Source of the DNA: Neokomagataea tanensis
GTDB taxonomy: Bacteria; Pseudomonadota; Alphaproteobacteria; Acetobacterales; Acetobacteraceae
Direction of reading: 5' to 3'
DNA: 64,000 nucleotides
Assembly: GCF_006542335.1 (NCBI RefSeq)
Contig: NZ_CP032485.1
Coordinates: 467,501-531,500 of the forward strand
The notes under the pieces are model-generated. The model had not been told where the DNA came from, ran no database searches, and worked only from the letters and a program-made list of their open reading frames with translations. A program made the position numbers and the translations under genes. Position 1 is the stretch's first letter; each line of letters begins with the position of its first letter. Shown in pieces: positions 1 through 7,887 of this stretch.

Positions 1-2
1 CG

Positions 3-896
3 ACCCTGCTCTCCATCAAGACAGGCGGCTGCCCCGAGGACTGCGCTTACTGTCCACAAAGCGCTCGCCACGGTAACGGTGTGAAAGCCGAGCGCCTGAT
101 GGCAGTTGAAGCCGTCATGAAAGAAGCGCGCGCGGCCAAAGCCGCTGGCGCAGGCCGATTCTGTATGGGTGCTGCATGGCGCTCCCCCAAAGAAAGAGAC
201 ATGGAGCAGGTCTGCGCCATGATTGAAGGCGTCAAATCGCTTGGCCTTGAAACATGCGTCACATTAGGGATGCTGGATTCTGGCCAAACGGCTCGCCTCA
301 AAGAAGCTGGCCTCGATTACTACAACCACAATCTAGACACCTCGGAAGAGTTTTACGGCGCGATTATCACCACACGCAGCTACCAAGAGCGCTTGGATAC
401 ACTCGCCAATGTCCGTGACGCAGGCATCAACGTCTGCTGCGGCGGTATCGTCGGCATGGGCGAAGACCTCTCCGACCGTGCAGGTCTGCTTATGACATTG
501 GCAAACCTGCCCAAGCACCCGGAGAGCGTTCCCATCAACCTTTTGGTACGCGTTGAAGGCACACCTCTCAGCACTGCGGAAGAAGTGGATCCCATCACAT
601 TCGTCCGCATCATCGCCACTGCGCGCATCATGATGCCGCAAAGCCATGTTCGCCTTGCAGCGGGCCGTGAAAACATGACGGATGAAGCGCATGCACTGGC
701 TTTCCTTGCAGGCGCTAACTCCATCTTCTGCGGTGAAAAGCTCCTGACAACACCCAATCCCGCTGAACACCGTGACCGCCAACTGCTCAGCAATTTGGGC
801 ATGACCCCTATGGTCCAGCACGAATCCGAAATGGGAGCCATGCGTCCTGCTGTGCCGGAAGCAGCTTGCACAAAGCACATGGAGGCCGTCTCCTGA
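3..896 (+). CDS. bioB: Biotin synthase, 5' end outside the window
   Basis: Radical SAM enzyme that inserts sulfur into dethiobiotin, the last step of biotin synthesis. The frame is open from the first bases and already contains the radical SAM cluster motif CPEDCAYC (nt 30-53), so the true start lies upstream and about 50 N-terminal residues are missing. Further family motifs are visible: [19 protein letters not shown], and near the C-terminus [17 protein letters not shown], where many homologues have Y or A in place of the C before GEK. It ends in TGA at 894-896, overlapping the start region of the Hsp70-like gene. No other bio gene is in view. The identification is secure. Confidence 0.96.
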   Translation, partial: TLLSIKTGGCPEDCAYCPQSARHGNGVKAERLMAVEAVMKEARAAKAAGAGRFCMGAAWRSPKERDMEQVCAMIEGVKSLGLETCVTLGMLDSGQTARLKEAGLDYYNHNLDTSEEFYGAIITTRSYQERLDTLANVRDAGINVCCGGIVGMGEDLSDRAGLLMTLANLPKHPESVPINLLVRVEGTPLSTAEEVDPITFVRIIATARIMMPQSHVRLAAGRENMTDEAHALAFLAGANSIFCGEKLLTTPNPAEHRDRQLLSNLGMTPMVQHESEMGAMRPAVPEAACTKHMEAVS

Positions 897-2179
897 CTAC
901 ACCTACCTCCAACACTGTCCGGCTTGGTATTGATTTCGGTACAAGCAACAGCGTGATCGTCCTCTCCACAGGGGACGACGTGCAGCCTGTGACGCTACGC
1001 TTCAGTACCGGCGAATCACGGCAAACGTGCCGCACCCTTCTTTGTCTCTGGCACGAGACAGAGGGGAGCCGCCGCGTCCTGTCAGAAGCCATTGGCCAAG
1101 ACGCTATTGAAGCCTATCTGGACGACCCAGCCGAAAGCCGGCTTATCATGTCCATGAAGTCCTACCTCGCTCAGGCATCCTTCCAGGAAACACGCCTTTT
1201 CGGGAAGACCATGCGACTTGAGGATTTGATTGCCCGCTTCCTGCGCGCCCTTATGGACAAAGCAGGTTACGCGCCAGAGAGCACCAGCGTCACCATCGGG
1301 CGCCCCGTCCGCTTCGCGGGTGAACGAGCCAATGATGCCCTCGGCGTGAGCAGGCTTGAACAAAGCTTCATGGCCGCAGGTTTTCCCAAGCCTCATATTG
1401 TCCCTGAACCAGAGGGAGCGGGCTGGCGCTTCATGCAGCGCTTGGATCGCGCCTCTACAATCCTCGTTGGGGACTTTGGCGGCGGCACAAGCGACTTCTC
1501 CATCATGCGCTTTGACCCCGCAGAAGAGGAACGCGTGCAGACGCTCGGACACTCCGGCGTCGGCATTGCAGGGGACCAATTTGACGCACGAATCATTGAG
1601 CACGTCGTCGCGCCAGCTCTGGGCCGTAATGCGACATACCGGGTAATGGGCGGCGCGGCCTTGCCTGTACCGCCAGAATGGTTTTTGGACCTTGGCCGGT
1701 GGCACCGCCTGTCCATGATGCGCACACCGCAAACGCTGCGCTCTATTGAAGACGTCGCCAAAACTTCCTCTGCACCTGACGCGCTGCGTCACCTCTACCG
1801 CTTGATCGACGACCAAGCAGGGCAAGGGCTGCACCGCGCCGTAAGCGAAGCTAAAGCCGCCTTATCGCATCATGATCAAACAACTTTGAGCTTCGCTCAC
1901 GGTCAGTTCAAGCTGGATGCGACAATCAACCGAACAGAGTTTGAACAATGGATCGCGCCCGACCTCGCTCGTATGGATGCGGCAATCGCCCAAGCTTTGT
2001 CTGAGGCAGGAAACCCAACAATAGATCGCGTCTTCCTAACGGGAGGCACATCTTTCGTCCCGGCAGTACGCGCGCTCTTCTCGCGTCGTTTTGGAAACGA
2101 TAAAATAGACAGTGGTTCAGAGTTTGTTTCTGTAGCTGAAGGCCTCGCTTTAATCGAAGCAGGGCGTAAAGCAGCCTGA
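866..2179 (+). CDS. Hsp70-like (YegD-type) ATPase without a substrate-binding domain
   Basis: About 430 residues with the actin/Hsp70 nucleotide-binding fold. Visible motifs are phosphate-1 [10 protein letters not shown] near the N-terminus, phosphate-2 [12 protein letters not shown] in the middle and the adenosine motif [13 protein letters not shown] near the C-terminus. The C-terminal beta-sandwich substrate-binding domain of DnaK is absent, as in YegD-type proteins, so the client and role are unknown. The start is uncertain. TTG at 866 has a weak GGAAG before it. CTG at 893 overlaps the bioB stop (CTGA) and sits 7 nt after a strong GGAGG (881-885); it would give a 428-residue protein. Either start implies coupling to bioB. 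A hairpin follows at 2186-2208. Confidence 0.85.
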   Translation: MHKAHGGRLLTTPTSNTVRLGIDFGTSNSVIVLSTGDDVQPVTLRFSTGESRQTCRTLLCLWHETEGSRRVLSEAIGQDAIEAYLDDPAESRLIMSMKSYLAQASFQETRLFGKTMRLEDLIARFLRALMDKAGYAPESTSVTIGRPVRFAGERANDALGVSRLEQSFMAAGFPKPHIVPEPEGAGWRFMQRLDRASTILVGDFGGGTSDFSIMRFDPAEEERVQTLGHSGVGIAGDQFDARIIEHVVAPALGRNATYRVMGGAALPVPPEWFLDLGRWHRLSMMRTPQTLRSIEDVAKTSSAPDALRHLYRLIDDQAGQGLHRAVSEAKAALSHHDQTTLSFAHGQFKLDATINRTEFEQWIAPDLARMDAAIAQALSEAGNPTIDRVFLTGGTSFVPAVRALFSRRFGNDKIDSGSEFVSVAEGLALIEAGRKAA

Positions 2180-2185
2180 TTATTC

Positions 2186-2208
2186 AGGGGGATCAAAAAC
2201 ATCCCCCT
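2186..2208 (+). terminator. Hairpin after the Hsp70-like gene
   Basis: A perfect 8-bp stem, AGGGGGAT pairing with ATCCCCCT around a 7-nt loop, starts 7 nt after the stop codon. No clear U-tract follows, so it may be a weak or factor-assisted terminator. Confidence 0.55.
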
Positions 2209-2313
2209 AACAATCCGTTAAAGATACTTACCAAATACATAAAACTGTTACATTGACAAAATGATTAACTTTTAGAAACATCGTCATAATAATTCTTACC
2301 ATTTGAGGTTGTT

Positions 2314-3243
2314 ATGCCAATTTTAGCATTGAACAATGTTTCAAAGTCATTCGGTAACAAAATCGCCGTACGAGATCTCAGTTTTTCTCTCCAAACTGGA
2401 GAAATATTTGGATTCCTTGGTGGCAATGGGGCAGGAAAAACAACCTCTCTCCGCATGATTTTAAATATTGCGACACCAGACTCGGGCAAAATTGAGTTTT
2501 TTGGGAAACCCATACAACCAGAACATTTACATAATATTAGTTTTTTACCCGAGGAGCGTGGCCTATACCGAAACATGACAGCCATCGACACGCTCGTTTA
2601 CTTCGGTCGACTCAAAGGCCTAACGCGCAATGACGCACTGCAACGCGCCAAAAGCATACTGAATCGCTTCGGCCTCTCAGCGGAGAGTCAGAAAAAACTC
2701 ACTGAGTTTTCAAAAGGAATGGCTCAAAAAGTTCAAATCGGTATCGCTCTGATTAACGAGCCCAAACTTCTTATTCTTGATGAACCTTTTTCCGGGTTAG
2801 ACCCAATCAACCAGACCGTTTTAGAAGACGAAATTCTTTGTGCCGCACAAAACGGCACCACAGTTTTATTCTCAACCCATATTATGCAACACGCCGAGCG
2901 CCTCAGTCAGCGCATCCTGATTCTAAAACAGGGTGAAACACGCTTCCACGGCACCGTGGCGGAAGCATTGCGGAGCGTTGGCAATACAGTAATGCTCACT
3001 ACAACGGCCAATCCAACATCAATCCCCGGCATCACACGCGCAGAATGTGTCTCGCAGGATTCATCAGGCTGGAATCGCTGGGCAGTTACACTAGGGCCAG
3101 AGCAGAGTCCGTCAGATCTACTGCTGTACTGCACGCAAAACGCACTTCCACTCACAGCATTTGAGCAGCCGCGTCCTACGCTTCATGACGCTTTTATCCA
3201 CATTGCGGGCAATGCCGCATCACCTGTCAGCAAGGCGGCTTAA
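2314..3243 (+). CDS. ABC transporter ATP-binding protein (NatA-like)
   Basis: A 309-residue ABC ATPase with intact motifs: Walker A GGNGAGKT (about residues 36-43), a signature-like FSKGM, Walker B LLILDEPFSGLDP and an H-loop STH. The roughly 80-residue C-terminal extension is typical of NatA/CcmA-type exporter ATPases. ATG at 2314 follows a GAGG ribosome site in an AT-rich leader. It ends one base before the permease gene, so the two form one exporter. The substrate is not evident; NatAB and antibiotic or bacteriocin exporters belong to this group. The first half of the gene is noticeably AT-richer than its neighbours. Confidence 0.9.
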   Translation: MPILALNNVSKSFGNKIAVRDLSFSLQTGEIFGFLGGNGAGKTTSLRMILNIATPDSGKIEFFGKPIQPEHLHNISFLPEERGLYRNMTAIDTLVYFGRLKGLTRNDALQRAKSILNRFGLSAESQKKLTEFSKGMAQKVQIGIALINEPKLLILDEPFSGLDPINQTVLEDEILCAAQNGTTVLFSTHIMQHAERLSQRILILKQGETRFHGTVAEALRSVGNTVMLTTTANPTSIPGITRAECVSQDSSGWNRWAVTLGPEQSPSDLLLYCTQNALPLTAFEQPRPTLHDAFIHIAGNAASPVSKAA

Positions 3244-3244
3244 C

Positions 3245-4549
3245 ATGTTTTCTTCCTCATCATTCCGCCATATCTGGCTCATCGCCCTACGCGACTTCCG
3301 ACAAACTCTCAGCACTAAAAGCTTTTGGCTTACGGTTGTACTCCTACCCCTCGTGCCTCTGCTAATCGGGAAAATCACGCCCGGCCTGATCAACGACCGG
3401 GAGCATGAGAGCATCATCATTCTGGACCAAAACAACCAGATAGCCCCTCAATTATCGGCCGATCTCAAAAAGTATGACCCCACCAATGTCACTATCCCTG
3501 CCCCACCCAACATTGCTCATGCTCAACCAGACCAGCTCAACACAGTAGTGGCCCAGTTTTTGGCCCAGAAAAAAGGCCCATCGGCACAAACGTTTCAGGG
3601 CTATATCATCGCCATACCAAATTCTTTTCCCCAGACGGCGCAGGTGCATGTCTGGTCCAGCCACTCCCCGGGCACCACTCTGGCTGTCATTAAAAAAACT
3701 CTGTCCCATTATATGCGAACGCACGGCATGGTTGCCGCGGGCCTAACGGATGACGTTGCAAATCACATTAATGACCTTGCGCCGGATGTCGATTTACACA
3801 CACCCCCACATGGCTTTTCACCTGCTGCGCTCATACGCATCGGGCCAACATGCCTGTCTTACCTGCTATTAATTTCAGCAGTCTTTTCCATTCAGTGGCT
3901 TTTACAGGCACTTGTTGAGGAACGCTCAGGCAAACTACTCGAAACCCTTTTGGCATGCGTTACGCCAACCGAAATCATGCTGGGAAAACTGCTAGCTACT
4001 CTCATGTCACTGTGCCTGCTTGTAGGCTCATGGACAGGCGCGGCTATTGCATTCCTCTTGCATTTTGCCCCGCAGTTCGGCCTTCCATCAGAGACAATTC
4101 TTAATTCACTTCTTACCCCCCGCGTACTCATTGGTGCGCCATTCTTCATGCTGACCGGTTCGTCTCTTGTGGCAATGCTGACACTCGCTATCAGCGTGCG
4201 CTGCGAAACAATGCGGGAGGCGCAGGGCATGTTGGCGCCGCTTCTCGTTCTGCTCATATTGCCTGTGCAAACTCTACTGCAAATGAGCATCGCAGGGGCC
4301 GCGACACAAACAATCAGCGAAGCGCAATGGGTGCCGCTCTGGACGCCCTTCCTTGATCTCGCTCAGATCAATTCTGCACCTCTATGGCAGCTCTTGGTCC
4401 AAGGCGCGGAAATGCTGCTGACCTGCGCCATCCTTATCCCGCTTCTTAAGCGCCTTTTCGAGCACTCTATTCTGGATCACTCTTCAGCATCTGGCTGGAA
4501 AGAGATGAGCAAAACGATTTTGAAAATCATTAAGAAACAAAACGCTTAA
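3245..4549 (+). CDS. ABC-2 type permease (NatB-like)
   Basis: 434 residues from ATG 3245, which follows the ATPase stop by one base with an AAGGCGG-like site just upstream. The layout is that of NatB/ABC-2 permeases: an N-terminal membrane segment (about residues 25-45, VLLPLVPLLIG), a large extracytoplasmic region of about 170 residues, then a cluster of about five hydrophobic helices. The segment LVEERSGKLLETLLACVTPTE is characteristic of the family (conserved EER..G..E). An open frame extends further upstream inside the ATPase gene but lacks a ribosome site. It works with the preceding ATPase; the substrate is unknown. Confidence 0.88.
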   Translation: MFSSSSFRHIWLIALRDFRQTLSTKSFWLTVVLLPLVPLLIGKITPGLINDREHESIIILDQNNQIAPQLSADLKKYDPTNVTIPAPPNIAHAQPDQLNTVVAQFLAQKKGPSAQTFQGYIIAIPNSFPQTAQVHVWSSHSPGTTLAVIKKTLSHYMRTHGMVAAGLTDDVANHINDLAPDVDLHTPPHGFSPAALIRIGPTCLSYLLLISAVFSIQWLLQALVEERSGKLLETLLACVTPTEIMLGKLLATLMSLCLLVGSWTGAAIAFLLHFAPQFGLPSETILNSLLTPRVLIGAPFFMLTGSSLVAMLTLAISVRCETMREAQGMLAPLLVLLILPVQTLLQMSIAGAATQTISEAQWVPLWTPFLDLAQINSAPLWQLLVQGAEMLLTCAILIPLLKRLFEHSILDHSSASGWKEMSKTILKIIKKQNA

Positions 4550-4557
4550 AAAATACT

Positions 4558-4585
4558 GTGGCGGGGTAGGTCATTACCCCGCCAC
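4558..4585 (-). terminator. Terminator of the MCE operon
   Basis: An 11-bp perfect stem, GTGGCGGGGTA pairing with TACCCCGCCAC around a 6-nt loop, lies between two convergent genes. Read on the minus strand it is followed within 4 nt by a T-run (TTTTTT), so it best serves the minus-strand operon that ends at 4625. Confidence 0.8.
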
Positions 4586-4624
4586 GCCTCCAGTTAACGT
4601 CACAGCTGCACAAGCAACATTTCG

Positions 4625-5392
4625 TCAGCGAAGCACTTCTGCACTATCGTGCAATCGAGCCCTCAAAGACGCGGCCTCCTGCCCTCGCCCGTCGCGCATT
4701 GCAGAGCTCGCTGCGAGGGCAAGTGCCTCACGCATACTTACATAGTCACGCGCGTCACGCCTTTGCCCAACGACAACCAGAGCCAATTTTAAAGCCTCAC
4801 CAGCCTGCCCTGACAGCAAAGCTTGACGCGCTTTTAACTCTGTACAATCCGCTGACGGCAACGCGCTTTCAGCGCCTTTGCACGAAGAAATGACTGCTTC
4901 AGACAATGTCGCACCGTCTCTTAGGTCAAATGCTGCACGACCTATCAGGTAAGCAGCCTGCGTACGATCGGCTGATGATACCTCCGCTTGGGCCTCTCGG
5001 GCCTGACGCAAAGCGTTTGAAGGTAAGTTTTGCCTCAAGAAGGCTGCAGAGCGGATCAGTTTTAAATCTCCCACCTCAGGTTCCCCACGCAAAGACAATG
5101 CAGCTTGCACACGGTCCAATGTTTTTTGCACATCGTTCGTATGCTGCTGTTCAAGCTGAGCCGTCGCCAGATTAAAACCCGCATCATGCAGCGCCTGAGC
5201 ATCATCCCGCAGGAGCGCACGCTCGAAAGCGCGCTTGTATTGTCGCTCAGCTTCCTCAGGGTGCCCCAACTCAAATGCACTGCGCCCCGTCGCCATGGAG
5301 GACTGGTACGCCTCGTCCGGCTTAGAGCGCTCTACTGAGTGAGCGGAACAACCCGCCAAACACATTAATGCTGTCAGCATCCAATATTTCAT
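4625..5392 (-). CDS. TPR-like outer-membrane lipoprotein of the MCE operon
   Basis: A 255-residue protein with a lipoprotein signal (MKYWMLTALMCLAGC, acylated Cys15). The rest is alanine/leucine-rich helical sequence with TPR-like pairs such as GHPEEAERQYKRAFERA and GQAGEALKLALVVV. It is the last gene of the operon and overlaps the MlaD gene by 4 bp (ATGA). Many MCE systems carry an auxiliary lipoprotein in this position (PqiC/YmbA type), but this one looks like a helical repeat protein instead. I infer a periplasmic scaffold for MCE-mediated lipid transfer. No MlaC- or MlaB-like gene is present in the operon. Confidence 0.75.
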   Translation of the reverse strand: MKYWMLTALMCLAGCSAHSVERSKPDEAYQSSMATGRSAFELGHPEEAERQYKRAFERALLRDDAQALHDAGFNLATAQLEQQHTNDVQKTLDRVQAALSLRGEPEVGDLKLIRSAAFLRQNLPSNALRQAREAQAEVSSADRTQAAYLIGRAAFDLRDGATLSEAVISSCKGAESALPSADCTELKARQALLSGQAGEALKLALVVVGQRRDARDYVSMREALALAASSAMRDGRGQEAASLRARLHDSAEVLR

Positions 5393-6348
5393 GGGCGGAC
5401 CACCTTTGCTGGCAGGCGATCAGACGCGTTGCTCTCCGTACCATGCCCGCCCAGTATCCACAGGCCACGCAATTGATCCATTAATTTACGCAGTGAATCT
5501 GCCGTGGCCTGAGCTTGAACAATCATTCCCGGCAGCTCTGCCGTCGCATCGTTGGCATGCCCTATCGTCTGGCGGATTTGCGGCATCGCTTTACGCAGCT
5601 CATTCGTCGTTGAACGCGCATTCGCTAACGTGTGCTGGGCTTGGTCCATAACGCCGCTAAGCTTGCCTTCAATGGGCTTCATATTGCTCAGCAACACATG
5701 CACGTCGTCTAAAGTCTGGTTAACATGATTGAGCGTGTCGTCCTTAGCAATCAGCCCGCCGACACTTCCTTTACCCGCACGCAAATCCAGCAACATGCCG
5801 TCAACCTGTGCTGTAATGTCCTGCACATTATGCAGCGCAGGAACGAGTTGCGCCCTTAATTCCGTGACTGTCTGCGCGACGACATCCGCCGGATTTGGCT
5901 CTACTCCTGCATTCAGCACAGCAAAGCCCCAATCCAAATCCTCCCCCTTGCCACGGGTAATCGCAATGTAGCTCGCACCGGCAACGACAAAACGATGCCG
6001 AATAATGGCTTGGCTATCTTGGCGGATAAACGCTGCAAATTGCGGCTCAATCTCACCTTCAGCGTACATGCGGCCTGTCGTATTCATATCGACACGACGT
6101 ATCTCACCCGCCCGCACGCCCATCACTTCGATATCATTTCCTACAGCCAAACCAGCGACACCGTTTTCCGGCAAAACGAAATGAATAGTTTTTTCAGGCG
6201 TTAGCCACTGCTTCAAAACCCCTGCTTCCGCCATAGCAATGACAAAAACTGCCACGGATATAAAAACCAGCAATCCAACCCACTCATCCGCGTAGCGGTT
6301 GCGGTAGAGGAGCTTCACACTGCTATTATGGCGTCGGCGGAACATCAC
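5389..6348 (-). CDS. mlaD: MlaD family MCE-domain protein
   Basis: 319 residues. After a basic N-terminus there is one membrane helix (about 24-44), then an MCE domain (about 50-140) with the typical start VGNDIEVMGVRAGEIRRV. A long helical C-terminal region of Ala/Gln/Asn-rich coiled coil follows (about 155-300). MCE proteins form hexameric rings that carry lipids between the inner and outer membranes. The gene overlaps the ATPase-like gene upstream and the lipoprotein gene downstream by 4 bp each, so stoichiometric production is likely. Confidence 0.88.
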   Translation of the reverse strand: MMFRRRHNSSVKLLYRNRYADEWVGLLVFISVAVFVIAMAEAGVLKQWLTPEKTIHFVLPENGVAGLAVGNDIEVMGVRAGEIRRVDMNTTGRMYAEGEIEPQFAAFIRQDSQAIIRHRFVVAGASYIAITRGKGEDLDWGFAVLNAGVEPNPADVVAQTVTELRAQLVPALHNVQDITAQVDGMLLDLRAGKGSVGGLIAKDDTLNHVNQTLDDVHVLLSNMKPIEGKLSGVMDQAQHTLANARSTTNELRKAMPQIRQTIGHANDATAELPGMIVQAQATADSLRKLMDQLRGLWILGGHGTESNASDRLPAKVVRP

Positions 6349-7091
6349 GCACCTCGCTTCAAAAACAAACCATCATCGTGCAAACGCCAACGGGACGTCG
6401 CATCGATCCGCCCCGCTGCTGCGGGGAACGTCCCGCGGGTAATCCATAGCCCCGCTGCTCCGCGGTCGCGCGCCTCTGTCAAAGACGCCAAGAAGGCCTG
6501 CAATAGCGGCATTGGTACATCGTCCAAGGGGTTTTCTAACAGTAACAACGCAGGATCCCCCAAAAAGGCGCGAACACAATCGGCTCTGTAACGGTCTAAT
6601 AAAGATAATTTGGAGGGTATGCTCACAGGTAGCCCCGGCAACCCAAAACGTACCCCGAGTTCGATGGCCCGTTGTGCAAGTTTTTCTGTCGGTACACGCG
6701 TATGGTGCATATGCGGCCACAAGATGTTCAAATCCGTGCCGTACAGATCAACCCAACCACCATTAACAACCGTGCGCCCAACACGGCCACGCAATGCCGC
6801 TCGCCGTCGGTCATCAAGATCCTGCCACGCCATGCCCATGCAGCGCACCTGACCAGCAGTGAGAGGTAATAGGCCAACGCATAAATCCGCAAACAAAGCC
6901 GCTTGCTGCGGGTCAGGACATTCCACCAAAACCAGATCACCGGGGTTTAAGCGCAAATTGTACCGCACCGCCGCAAGTCCCCCATCTTCGAAGCGCGGAC
7001 GTGCATCCAGCAGCTCCAAAACGGCCTCCAGCGCGACGAGGTTACGTTCATTTTGTTCAGTCGGCGGGCGCTCTACGGCATTGCGGCTCAT
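6345..7091 (-). CDS. Degenerate MlaF-like ABC subunit (probable pseudo-ATPase)
   Basis: 248 residues in the slot always held by the MlaF ATPase, with the overall ABC pattern but none of its catalytic motifs. The Walker A position reads ECPDPQQAAL (57-66) instead of GPSGxGK[ST]T. The Q-loop Gln is Asn110. The LSGGQ signature reads KLSLLDRY (161-168). Walker B ends LLLLEN (182-187) where DE is expected. The H-loop His appears as Arg219. The frame is intact, the length is normal, and both neighbours are tightly spaced (4-bp overlap downstream, 1-nt gap upstream), so it does not look like decay. It probably binds MlaE structurally without hydrolysing ATP. Motif positions come from alignment by eye. 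Confidence 0.8.
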   Translation of the reverse strand: MSRNAVERPPTEQNERNLVALEAVLELLDARPRFEDGGLAAVRYNLRLNPGDLVLVECPDPQQAALFADLCVGLLPLTAGQVRCMGMAWQDLDDRRRAALRGRVGRTVVNGGWVDLYGTDLNILWPHMHHTRVPTEKLAQRAIELGVRFGLPGLPVSIPSKLSLLDRYRADCVRAFLGDPALLLLENPLDDVPMPLLQAFLASLTEARDRGAAGLWITRGTFPAAAGRIDATSRWRLHDDGLFLKRGA

Positions 7092-7092
7092 A

Positions 7093-7887
7093 TCACCCTA
7101 CCAACACGGTAAATAATACGTTGATGCCCATAACAGCCAACATTCCGCGCGCAAAACCGCGCGGCAGCAATGACGCTAAATCATCATCGGCCGTTGCATC
7201 CATTCCCGTTAGGCAAGATGTAATGCCAATGGCAAAGCCACTTATGATTAAACGCCCCGGTATTGATATATAATCAACGGCATGCACAGAGCTGACCACT
7301 TGGTCAAAAAACGTCCAAACCGGCATGCTCAACACGCCTTCCACACGGCAGACAATATAGCCAAAGAGAAGCGCAGTAATGCTAAAGACCATACCCAGCG
7401 TAAACCCGCTCACCATCATGGCCAGACTGCGCGGAAGTATAAAAACGAGGAACGGGTCGACCCCCATCCCGGTCAGTACCCTCATCTCGCCGCCAATCGT
7501 CAACGTACCAAGCTCTGTCAGGGTCAACATACCCGAGCGGCCCAATAAGATGACGCCAACCAATACCGGAGCAATTTCCCGTACCAAAACCGTGGACAGA
7601 ATAGACCCCGTAAGCTGGGCTATACCCGCAAATCCCAGCCAGTAAACGGCCTGCGCAACAATTCCGAACCCTGTAAGCGCCGCAGTAACAAACACGCTGA
7701 CCAAAGCACCCTTTGTGGCCTGTTTGAGTGTTTTCCAAAACTCAATACGAACTGTACGGCGCCATGAGGATGGGATGAGCGCCTCACGCAGCACACCCCA
7801 CCCCGTACCAAAAGCCATAAGCGTAAAACGCCCCTGCGCGCGAGAAAATCGTCCGGCCCCTGCAAGCACTGTGCGAAACATGTTCAT
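7093..7887 (-). CDS. mlaE: MlaE family lipid-transport permease
   Basis: 264 residues with about five to six membrane helices. It carries MlaE family hallmarks: a long amphipathic N-terminal segment, VREIAPVLVGVILLGRSGMLTLTELGTL, and GGEMRVLTGMGVDPFLVFILPR. MlaE binds the MCE ring and the ABC subunit in the inner membrane. It overlaps the upstream sensor gene by 4 bp and is one base from the degenerate ABC gene. ATG at 7887 and a second ATG at 7881 are both possible starts. Its sequence appears conserved, in contrast to its ABC partner. Confidence 0.9.
   Translation of the reverse strand: MNMFRTVLAGAGRFSRAQGRFTLMAFGTGWGVLREALIPSSWRRTVRIEFWKTLKQATKGALVSVFVTAALTGFGIVAQAVYWLGFAGIAQLTGSILSTVLVREIAPVLVGVILLGRSGMLTLTELGTLTIGGEMRVLTGMGVDPFLVFILPRSLAMMVSGFTLGMVFSITALLFGYIVCRVEGVLSMPVWTFFDQVVSSVHAVDYISIPGRLIISGFAIGITSCLTGMDATADDDLASLLPRGFARGMLAVMGINVLFTVLVG

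Noticed and set aside
333..878. Long minus-strand open frame opposite bioB.
   Set aside because: It is the mirror of a clearly conserved gene, has no ribosome site and no recognisable motif.
2253..2258. TTGACA before the ABC exporter as a promoter.
   Set aside because: A perfect -35 hexamer but no acceptable -10 at 16-18 bp; left out of the feature list.
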